A stretch of DNA of 64,000 bases from Bacteroides sp. (GTDB taxonomy: Bacteria > Bacteroidota > Bacteroidia > Bacteroidales > Bacteroidaceae): assembly GCA_022648295.1 (NCBI GenBank), contig JALCME010000006.1:1-64000 (forward strand). The letters are read 5' to 3'. The notes beneath the pieces are model-generated. The model was given only the letters and a program-made list of their open reading frames with translations, did no database searches and had not been told where the DNA came from. The first letter of the stretch is position 1. Every line of letters begins with the position of its first letter. The position numbers were made by a program, and so were the translations under genes. Of this stretch, positions 57,024 through 64,000 are shown one piece after another.

Positions 57024-58625
57024 CTAATAAGAATATTCGAATTTATCAATATCTACATATCCACCTAATGACTTAGTGGCATAATTATAAATGGCAAATC
57101 GGCTTCCCATAAATAAACGAGTATAATCAAATACCATCTTAACATCTACACCTATTTTTATCCACCTTTGATTGTCAAGACTATAATAAAAAGAAGCCCA
57201 GTCTTTCCCTAAATTAAAATCCGCATCAATACGCAAATAAATTTTATTTCCAAAGAAAGCAGCACTTTCTTCCTCTTTCTTATCAACACTTGCTATTTTT
57301 TTCTCTATGCCTTTAGCAAAATTCACCTGGTCAACAGACATTACGACACGCTGTCCGAGATTATCCTTTACCACTGAAAGTAATCCTGAAATTCCGTTAA
57401 AAGCACTAAAACCAGCAACATCACCATCCCTCATATGGCTAATATCCATTGCAACTACAGCACTACATTTAGGACCTGCCATTCGTTGCGTTATGGTATT
57501 AGGCGCTTTATAAATATTATCAACAATACGGGATGTTTTCAAGCGCAAATAACCCGGACGTTCTGTCAAAGACCATTTTTCCATAATAGGATTATGATTC
57601 CACTGCCAATAAAGCGAAAGCCTATCTGTACTAAAATCATCACTCCCCATAATGCCTTTGCAGGTAGAATGACGCTGGGATAGGTCTTTCATTATTACGG
57701 GTACATGCCCTTTTTCATCACCCAGCATCGGCCACCCGTCTATCCATCTGCAAGGCATCAACATGGGAACACGCCCGATGCCACCCCTGTCTTGGAAAAT
57801 AATGCCATACCATTTTCCATCATTACCATCTACGATACATCCTTGACCTACTCCTCCATAACCAGCAAAATCGTCTTCCAAAATTACTTTTTTTTCATAT
57901 GGCCCCGTAATATGATTTGCACGATAACACACCTCCCGGCGTACTCTGCCAAGCTGACCATACACCATGGAAATCATTAATAAATAATACTTTCCACCAT
58001 GTTTCACCACCTGACTACCCTCCAGCAAACCATATTCCTCAGCATCACGTTCAAATATTTTCATTGAGATTCCATAAGGATTTATACCGGAAAGATCACT
58101 TTTTAATTCCTGAAGCTCTCCTGTTCCATAAAAAACATAGACTCTTCCATCATCGTCAAAAAATAGCGAAGCATCATGAAAATGTTTCATTCTGGAAAGT
58201 AAGTGCCATTTTCCGCCAGGATCTTTCGTTGTAAAAATATAACTTTTATAAGGTTCATCATTGGGTGAAAATAGCACATAGTATTGCCCATTGTGATAAC
58301 GGATGGAAGAGGCCCACTGCCCTTTCCCATAAACGGTTCCACCTATCAAATCATATCGCGAATGATCTGTCAGGCTATCAAAAACATAACTAATTGTTTC
58401 CCAATTAACCAAATCTTTGGAACGCATGATCGGAGCTCCTGGCATTAAATGCATAGTAGTACTGATCATATAATAATTACTACCCACCCGAATAACGGAC
58501 ATATCTGGTACGTCCGCATTAATCATCGGATTGGTAAACACTATATTCTTTTGCCCATCACTTGCACCAACACTATTATCCGATAAAGAAATAATTAACA
58601 AAAGCAAAATATACTTCTTCAACAT
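57024..58625 (-). CDS. Secreted GH43-family hydrolase with C-terminal beta-sandwich
   Basis: A 533-residue protein with a signal peptide (MLKKYILLLLIISLS). The GH43 propeller (about 28-330) has the catalytic base region NADVPDMS, with Asp near 41, and the general acid Glu in the LLEGSQVV segment near 205-210. A C-terminal concanavalin-like domain (about 345-533) resembles that of beta-xylosidases. Likely activity is beta-xylosidase or alpha-arabinofuranosidase. It lies 12 bases after the previous GH43 gene and is the last gene of the GH95-GH43-GH43 operon. The N-terminal strand motif resembles that of the sister protein, so the two may be old duplicates. Confidence 0.88.
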   Translation of the reverse strand: MLKKYILLLLIISLSDNSVGASDGQKNIVFTNPMINADVPDMSVIRVGSNYYMISTTMHLMPGAPIMRSKDLVNWETISYVFDSLTDHSRYDLIGGTVYGKGQWASSIRYHNGQYYVLFSPNDEPYKSYIFTTKDPGGKWHLLSRMKHFHDASLFFDDDGRVYVFYGTGELQELKSDLSGINPYGISMKIFERDAEEYGLLEGSQVVKHGGKYYLLMISMVYGQLGRVRREVCYRANHITGPYEKKVILEDDFAGYGGVGQGCIVDGNDGKWYGIIFQDRGGIGRVPMLMPCRWIDGWPMLGDEKGHVPVIMKDLSQRHSTCKGIMGSDDFSTDRLSLYWQWNHNPIMEKWSLTERPGYLRLKTSRIVDNIYKAPNTITQRMAGPKCSAVVAMDISHMRDGDVAGFSAFNGISGLLSVVKDNLGQRVVMSVDQVNFAKGIEKKIASVDKKEEESAAFFGNKIYLRIDADFNLGKDWASFYYSLDNQRWIKIGVDVKMVFDYTRLFMGSRFAIYNYATKSLGGYVDIDKFEYSY

Positions 58626-58637
58626 AATAATGCAACA

Positions 58638-60386
58638 TTAAAGTGAAACATCGCTTGCACAAGTAGCATAAAGTCCAATCAGACTTCCAGTAAAACCACC
58701 CGCAACATTAGTAGATAAGATATCTCCCGATACTGTACCTCCCATATTAATATACTCTCCTGAAGTCGTAGCATAGGCAAAACAATACTCATCTCCTTTT
58801 GCTTCCACCCTCAACGTAACCGGCGACTTCATATTAATTTTGGTAGAAGCCAGTATGGTTGATTTCCCTCTTTCTACACGTTCCAGCAACAAGACACAAT
58901 CGTCTCCTTGCTTTGTAACACCGAAAAGATAATGATAATGCTCATTCTGATAACAAGTAATACCCGCTAAATCCTTCATTGTTTTAGGAATAAAATCAAG
59001 AACAACGGAAGCTGTAAAACACATATGTTGCTGACGACGGAAAAGTGTAGAAGTAGACTTCATCTCCTTCAAATTCGTAGAAAAAGGAATGATTTTCAAC
59101 CCTTTCTTGGTCAAACTAATAAATTTTTCGCGAGGACCACGTAAAGCAATCCAACTAAAATCAAGCGGTGCCGTCTGGAAAGATTCTTTAATTACAAAAT
59201 TACCATTTGGAAAAAATCCATCTTTCCCCGTTTTATTCTCCACACCTCGCGGCATCCTCAACTTAGGTTCCAACGGAATTAATCCATTTTCAAAAACAGG
59301 AAAAACTCCACTCCAATCGACGGGTAAAATAAATGTCTCACGCCCGGTATTCACTCGGTTCTTCTCATTTGGGCGCACTCCTAAAAACACACCATAATAC
59401 TTATTGTCCGGTCCCTCTACCAGATCAGCATGCCCTGCCCAGTCTACCATATATTCCCTATTCTTTGAAAAATAGCGTTGCGTCAGAATCGGATTACCTG
59501 GTGCTGGAATAAACGGACCTTTAGGGCTATCACTAATAAAGATGACTTCACTATGCCAACCACCAGTTCCTCCTTCTGCACACATTAAATAATATTTCCC
59601 ATTTTTTTTATACATATGAGGAGCCTCAATCCATATCGGTTTTTTAGTAATATCAACCCCTCCGTTTACAACAATCTGGTCTGTCCCCGGAATCACACAG
59701 TCTTTTTGTAAGTCGTATTCCCAGACTTTAATAACCCGATGTCCATTATATAGTTCTGTTCCCCGAGCTGGTGCATCATTATGTACTACATAAGCTTTAC
59801 CATCATCATCAAAGAAAAGGGAAGGATCAATGCCATCGAACTGTAACTTGATAGGATCACTCCATCCGGCAGCCAGATCTTTACTCTTCACTACAATGTT
59901 ACCAAAGCCACCGGAGAATTGAGTCGTAATCATATAAAATGTATCATTATAAGAATTATAACGAATAGTTGGAGCATATACCCCAGCACTTATACCACAA
60001 TTTTCCAACTGAAGTTGCGTCTCTCTATCAAGCACATGCCCAATCTGTTTCCAATTCACCAAATCTTTAGAATGGAAGAGAGGTACCCCTGGAAACATTG
60101 CAAAAGAAGAACATACTAAATAATAATCATCTCCTTTACGGGTTATACTTGGGTCAGGATAACACCCTTGTAATATAGGAGAATAAAATTCATCAGCCTT
60201 CAAAGGATGGACATCATACACTTTATCATTACCTTGATAACTAAAATTTGAGAAAACCGGTGCATCTTGTGAAACTCTCGTTCTTGATTTTTCACCAGCA
60301 ACAAGCTTCAACGGGAAGGAGAAATGCATAAGAATAGCCCCAAGTATTATGTAATTGGCTACTCTACTAAAAGATGTGTAATTCAT
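58638..60386 (-). CDS. Secreted GH43-family hydrolase with C-terminal beta-sandwich
   Basis: A 582-residue protein with a signal peptide (ending near KLVAG). The GH43 propeller includes the base motif GCYPDPSIT, the FDGIDPSLFFDDDG segment with the pKa-modulating Asp, and the general acid Glu in IEAPHMYKK. The C-terminal part (about 400-582) is a xylosidase-type concanavalin domain. Activity on arabinoxylan-like substrates is likely but not proven. It lies 40 bases after GH95 and 12 before the next GH43 gene. No SusC/SusD pair is within the window on this side. Confidence 0.9.
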   Translation of the reverse strand: MNYTSFSRVANYIILGAILMHFSFPLKLVAGEKSRTRVSQDAPVFSNFSYQGNDKVYDVHPLKADEFYSPILQGCYPDPSITRKGDDYYLVCSSFAMFPGVPLFHSKDLVNWKQIGHVLDRETQLQLENCGISAGVYAPTIRYNSYNDTFYMITTQFSGGFGNIVVKSKDLAAGWSDPIKLQFDGIDPSLFFDDDGKAYVVHNDAPARGTELYNGHRVIKVWEYDLQKDCVIPGTDQIVVNGGVDITKKPIWIEAPHMYKKNGKYYLMCAEGGTGGWHSEVIFISDSPKGPFIPAPGNPILTQRYFSKNREYMVDWAGHADLVEGPDNKYYGVFLGVRPNEKNRVNTGRETFILPVDWSGVFPVFENGLIPLEPKLRMPRGVENKTGKDGFFPNGNFVIKESFQTAPLDFSWIALRGPREKFISLTKKGLKIIPFSTNLKEMKSTSTLFRRQQHMCFTASVVLDFIPKTMKDLAGITCYQNEHYHYLFGVTKQGDDCVLLLERVERGKSTILASTKINMKSPVTLRVEAKGDEYCFAYATTSGEYINMGGTVSGDILSTNVAGGFTGSLIGLYATCASDVSL

Positions 60387-60426
60387 ACTTTTTTTATTTA
60401 TATTATTGATTAAATGCGCAAGTCAA

Positions 60427-62883
60427 CTAAAGAACCTTATTATCATCACCCCGTTCCAATATATAAATACCTCCGGGAGTTGTATCCAAATCATATTCAT
60501 AAATACGAAACAAAACAGGATATTGCGGATGGATACCTTTAGCAATAAGCGGTTTCTGTATATTCGCCGATTCAAGAAAAACATTAGGACACTTTCCCTG
60601 CGCCTCTCTCAACCCTCTGCCAATAAGAGGAACATATGATCTGACACGTAATATTCCCCCTATATGAGAATGAACAATAGCTCTGCTTAATTGAGCTCCT
60701 TCCCACTCCATATCAATCATAAAATTTCCACGAGCAACCAAACCGGTTATTTTGCCTGTCTTCCAAGCATCGGGTAATGCAGGCAATAAATGAACAGCTC
60801 CATCATAGCTTTGCAATAGCATCTCCGCCACTCCTGCGGTATAACCAAAATTCCCATCAATTTGAAAAGGTGGATGTGCATCAAACATATTTGGGTAAAT
60901 ACGCCCGGCAGGATAATCCTTCACCACATCATCCGAAGGTAATAGATTAAATAAATTCTGAATGATCCTATAGGCATGATTTCCATCTAGCATACGTGCC
61001 CAAAAGTTAATTTTCCACCCTAGACTCCATCCTGTTGCCATATCTCCACGATAAAGCAAAGTATTTTTTGCTGCTTGAAAAAGCAACGGATTTTTCCATG
61101 GAGAAATTTGATTGTTAGGATATAAGCCATATAAATGTGATATATGTCGGTGTTCGTCAGCAGGATTATCAAGATCGCTCAACCACTCTTGCAACTGATT
61201 ATATTTTCCTATTTGCATAGGAGGCAACTTCGTTATCATTTGCTTTAAAGAGTCTTGATAAGTTTTATCTTCCCCTACAATATAAGAAGCCTTCAAAGTA
61301 TTGCTCAACGCATCAAAAGCGATCTGACTATCCATTGTACATCCAGCAATAATAGGACTGGAACATCCGTTAGGCGCATGCTCCGGAGATACAGAAGGAA
61401 CCGTTACCATCCACCCATAAACAGGATGAGGCTTCAGAAAATCCAAATAAAAGTCTGCTGTTCCTCTTAATATCGGATAATACTTTTTTAAAAAGTATTT
61501 ATTGCCGGTAAACAAATAATGCTGCCAAATATCTTGCGCCAACCAGGCACCTCCATTCGGCCACATACCCCAATAAGCTCCATCCACCAATCCGGTAATG
61601 CGCCAAATGTCTGTATTATGATGAGCAACCCATCCCTTACATCCATACATTTCCCTTGCAGCCTCACTCCCTGTAACAGACAAGTCTTTTAGCATACTCC
61701 AAAGTGGTTCATGCGTTTCACTCAAATTTGTGACTTCGGCCGGCCAATAGTTCATTTCCGTATTGATATTAATAGTATATTTACTATCCCAAGGTGCATG
61801 TACCTCTTTATTCCAGATACCTTGCAAATTAGCAGGTTGTCCTCCCGGCTGTGAGGAACAAATTAACAGGTACCGTCCATATTGAAACAAAAGTGTAGCT
61901 AAGCTTTGGTCCTTCCCTTCATGAAAGTGTTTTATTCGCTCATCAGTAGGAAGTTTTGGTCCTTCTGTTTCTGCTAATTTAAATGAGACGCGAGCAAATT
62001 GATTTCTGTAAGCACAAATATGTTTATCCAATGCCACATTATAAGGACGTTGCATTGCTTTATTCAAAGACAGCTTCAATTGCTTAACTGCACTCCCATT
62101 AGTATCATGATAATTTATAAAATTTGTGGCTAATGATATATAAAGAACCACTTCCATTGCATTGGCTATACATAATTTGTCTCCACTTACGTACGTTTCA
62201 CCGTCGCACTTCACATTGACTTGCCCTCTCAGAGACAGCGCAGCTGGAATTCCCTCTTGGGCAATTCCTTCGTACTGAATATTCAATGATTTTTTTTTAA
62301 TTTCTACTTTGTGTGGCAAAGGAGCAGAATATGATAAAGAGAAATTTAGGGCCCCAACTTTATCAGCTTGAATGCGCATTACAACCACATCATCTACAAA
62401 TGAAGCAAACAAAGTACGTGTAAAAGTTACGCTATCTATTTTATACCGAGTAGTAGCAATAGCATTACTTAAGTCCAGACCGCGGTAGTAATTAGCAGGC
62501 TGCTTATGACCAACAAAATCCAAGAACAAACTTCCAGCCGTGAGATAAGTCATTCCATGTTGCTTTGTCATAAATGTACGATCTATGAGTTGATGCGCTT
62601 CTTGATTTTTTCCATCAAAGACTAAGCGCCTTACTTCCGGTAAGCTTTTTTTTGCTTGCGGATTAATATTATTATATGGTGATCCGGCCCAAAAAGTCTC
62701 TTCATTCAATTGCAACTCCTCCCGCTCAACCCTGCCGTATGTCATTACCCCTATATGAGAGTTACCTAAAGGAAGAGCTTCTGTCCAATTGGCTGCAGGT
62801 TTATTATACCACAATTTCAAATCATCCGCCCTTGAGAAATGACAGACAAAGAAAATACAGAAAAAAAGGATAAAATGCTTCAT
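60427..62883 (-). CDS. Secreted GH95-family alpha-L-fucosidase/alpha-L-galactosidase
   Basis: A protein of about 818 residues with a signal peptide (MKHFILFFCIFFVC). The GH95 order is clear: N-terminal beta-sandwich (WTEALPLGNSHIGVMTYG), then an (alpha/alpha)6 barrel. Active-site motifs include INTEMNYWPAE with the two Asn, PSVSPEH with the candidate acid Glu, and DAHPPFQIDGNFG with the Asp. GH95 enzymes invert alpha-1,2-L-fucosyl or, in some xylan PULs, alpha-L-galactosyl bonds. The GH43 neighbours favour plant xylan. The frame extends to 62910, but a -7 box at 62915-62908 shows that the Met at 62883 is the start. It is the first gene of its operon. Confidence 0.9.
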   Translation of the reverse strand: MKHFILFFCIFFVCHFSRADDLKLWYNKPAANWTEALPLGNSHIGVMTYGRVEREELQLNEETFWAGSPYNNINPQAKKSLPEVRRLVFDGKNQEAHQLIDRTFMTKQHGMTYLTAGSLFLDFVGHKQPANYYRGLDLSNAIATTRYKIDSVTFTRTLFASFVDDVVVMRIQADKVGALNFSLSYSAPLPHKVEIKKKSLNIQYEGIAQEGIPAALSLRGQVNVKCDGETYVSGDKLCIANAMEVVLYISLATNFINYHDTNGSAVKQLKLSLNKAMQRPYNVALDKHICAYRNQFARVSFKLAETEGPKLPTDERIKHFHEGKDQSLATLLFQYGRYLLICSSQPGGQPANLQGIWNKEVHAPWDSKYTININTEMNYWPAEVTNLSETHEPLWSMLKDLSVTGSEAAREMYGCKGWVAHHNTDIWRITGLVDGAYWGMWPNGGAWLAQDIWQHYLFTGNKYFLKKYYPILRGTADFYLDFLKPHPVYGWMVTVPSVSPEHAPNGCSSPIIAGCTMDSQIAFDALSNTLKASYIVGEDKTYQDSLKQMITKLPPMQIGKYNQLQEWLSDLDNPADEHRHISHLYGLYPNNQISPWKNPLLFQAAKNTLLYRGDMATGWSLGWKINFWARMLDGNHAYRIIQNLFNLLPSDDVVKDYPAGRIYPNMFDAHPPFQIDGNFGYTAGVAEMLLQSYDGAVHLLPALPDAWKTGKITGLVARGNFMIDMEWEGAQLSRAIVHSHIGGILRVRSYVPLIGRGLREAQGKCPNVFLESANIQKPLIAKGIHPQYPVLFRIYEYDLDTTPGGIYILERGDDNKVL

Positions 62884-62907
62884 ATATATAAATAGTATTT
62901 CTTGAAA

Positions 62908-62915
62908 CAAAGATA
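62908..62915 (-). promoter_or_regulatory. -7 promoter box of the GH95 operon
   Basis: The minus strand reads TATCTTTG, an exact match, about 25 bases before the GH95 ATG at 62883. It overlaps the longer reading frame, which argues against that start. Confidence 0.6.
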
Positions 62916-62966
62916 AGGCATACAGAATAAAAACATAAGGACAAATTATAACAGATAGTTTACCCT

Positions 62967-63070
62967 ATGTTACATATCATCACTTCTTTGACAGCATAGC
63001 AGTTTCACATGTTACAGATTTTTACATTATCCATTGATTATAAGATAATTACGTCTAAGCAGATGTAACA
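62967..63070. promoter_or_regulatory. Three TGTTACA sites between the GH95 operon and its regulator
   Basis: ATGTTACA occurs at 62967-62974 and 63009-63016, exactly 42 bases apart. An inverted TGTAACA is at 63064-63070. They lie in the divergent intergenic space. Repeats placed about four helical turns apart could be operators of the hybrid two-component regulator, but this is an inference. Confidence 0.4.
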
Positions 63071-63124
63071 CAGTCATCATTTCAAATTCTGTAAACAATT
63101 ACTAAAGTAATTATATAATTTACT

Positions 63125-63132
63125 TATCTTTG
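63125..63132 (+). promoter_or_regulatory. -7 promoter box of the hybrid sensor gene
   Basis: TATCTTTG matches TAnnTTTG, 20 bases before the ATG at 63153. Confidence 0.6.
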
Positions 63133-63152
63133 CCATATAAAAATATACTTCT

Positions 63153-64000
63153 ATGAAAATCAGACCTTTACTAACTTTATCATTACTATTACTATGGAGT
63201 AACATACTGTGTCATGCTCAATCAAGCAAACTTTTCACAACTGACAAGGAACTATCAAGCAGCTTAATCAATCAAATTTATCAAGATAAAAACGGTTTTA
63301 TTTGGATAGCTACAGAAGATGGGCTTAACCGTTATGATGGAGCAAAGTTCACCATTTATAAACACGAAGCTGGTAATGAACATTCATTATCACATAATTT
63401 TGTTCGTTGCATATTTGAAGATAAAGAAGGACATCTCTTAATAGGATGTTATAATGGAGTGCAAATGTACGATCCTCAAAAAGATTGTTTTAGCAAACTT
63501 GCAATCACGGAGAAGGGAAGCAACTTTAGCAGTAATATTAACATGATATTACAATTAAAAAACAATGATATATTAATATCAGGAAATCAACTTAGTACAT
63601 TGAAAATAAAAAAAGACAGTCTAATTGCTGTTCCCGTATCTTTATCCATCCCTATAACCACTAGCGACTATATATTAGAAGACAAAAATGAAAATTTATG
63701 GGTCGTAAAAGACGAAAATAAGATTTATCGCTTTGATAAAAGAAAAAAAGCGACAGAATATTTAATATTAGAAAAAGGTATTATCATTACGGCCTTAAGT
63801 CAAGATACAAAAGGTAATATTTATGTTGGTAGTATAAAGAACGGACTCTTCAAATATGACAAAAAAGCAGACAGATTTATTCCAATACCCAACAACGGTA
63901 AACAGGACCTGCCAGTGAAACTACTCTATCAAGCAAATCGGGATGAGTTATATATAGGAACAGATGGAGAAGGGCTAAAAGTTTACAATATTTATACCAA
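63153..64000 (+). CDS. Hybrid two-component system regulator, N-terminal part (cut by window end)
   Basis: The frame starts MKIRPLLTLS, with a signal-anchor ending near CHAQ, and stays open to the window end (282 codons). The sequence has repeated Reg_prop/YYY-type propeller blades, such as INQIYQDKNGFIWIATEDGLNRYD and RCIFEDKEGHLLIG. This is the periplasmic sensor of Bacteroides hybrid two-component systems. A full protein would add a histidine kinase, receiver and AraC-type DNA-binding domain beyond the window. It is divergent from the GH95-GH43-GH43 operon and is the likely sensor of its glycan. Confidence 0.92.
   Translation, partial: MKIRPLLTLSLLLLWSNILCHAQSSKLFTTDKELSSSLINQIYQDKNGFIWIATEDGLNRYDGAKFTIYKHEAGNEHSLSHNFVRCIFEDKEGHLLIGCYNGVQMYDPQKDCFSKLAITEKGSNFSSNINMILQLKNNDILISGNQLSTLKIKKDSLIAVPVSLSIPITTSDYILEDKNENLWVVKDENKIYRFDKRKKATEYLILEKGIIITALSQDTKGNIYVGSIKNGLFKYDKKADRFIPIPNNGKQDLPVKLLYQANRDELYIGTDGEGLKVYNIYT

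Overview
The window reads as a chromosomal segment of a gut Bacteroides (Bacteroidota). The reasons are the TAnnTTTG-type -7 promoter boxes, SusC/SusD pairs, ECF sigma/FecR pairs, DUF1735 lipoproteins, a hybrid two-component sensor with Reg_prop repeats, and many secreted carbohydrate-active enzymes. The species cannot be fixed from the sequence alone. The assignments below come from reading motifs and family architecture by eye; no database search was run.

Layout. 1-201: 5' end of an IS5-like transposase gene that runs off the left edge. 314-4354: leftward unit of three secreted proteins (EreA/ChaN-like protein, GH13 alpha-amylase, CE1-like esterase). 4619-6221: a secreted endonuclease/exonuclease/phosphatase-family protein converging on dps, which has a strong promoter and a palindrome upstream. 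6409-17096: mostly leftward chromosomal genes: two FtsX-type permeases, a PAP2 phosphatase next to an LtaS-like phosphoglycerol transferase, a transaldolase-type aldolase, a ModF-like twin ATPase, a lipoprotein pullulanase, ruvC and a DUF4286 gene. A tRNA-Ala(GGC) is divergent from the last. 17270-18111 is a gene-free stretch full of inverted repeats.

18112-23864 is an ECF sigma - FecR - TonB receptor - DUF4249 lipoprotein uptake locus. 24080-34256 is a polysaccharide utilization locus (PUL): SusC, SusD, GH18 endoglycosidase and two DUF1735 surface lipoproteins on the minus strand, with a FecR anti-sigma gene and a divergent ECF sigma gene. Its architecture resembles the N-glycan PULs of B. 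thetaiotaomicron. pdxH follows. 35076-45206 is a pectin-type enzyme block (PcRGLX/YetA-like protein, PL9 lyase, tandem-domain GH43, divergent GH2) without its own SusC/SusD. 45420-46601 encodes a secreted S51 peptidase-like protein, followed by a MITE-like inverted-repeat element. 47515-56942 is housekeeping on the plus strand: pheS, an MFS transporter, nth, pgk, an OprO/P-type porin, a GT39-type glycosyltransferase and a TPR protein. 57024-64000 is the edge of another PUL: a GH95-GH43-GH43 operon divergent from the start of a hybrid two-component regulator, which is cut by the window end.

How the parts work together. Three glycan-uptake or degradation loci and one TonB uptake locus alternate with core genes. 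Two loci use ECF sigma/FecR signalling and one uses a hybrid two-component system. The most unusual structures are non-coding: a fold-back hairpin around the transposase promoter and start codon, the dps upstream palindrome, the hairpin-rich stretch at 17376-18094, the inverted-repeat element at 46848-47191, and repeated TGTTACA sites between the GH95 operon and its probable regulator. I did not find a clear new defence or mobile system.
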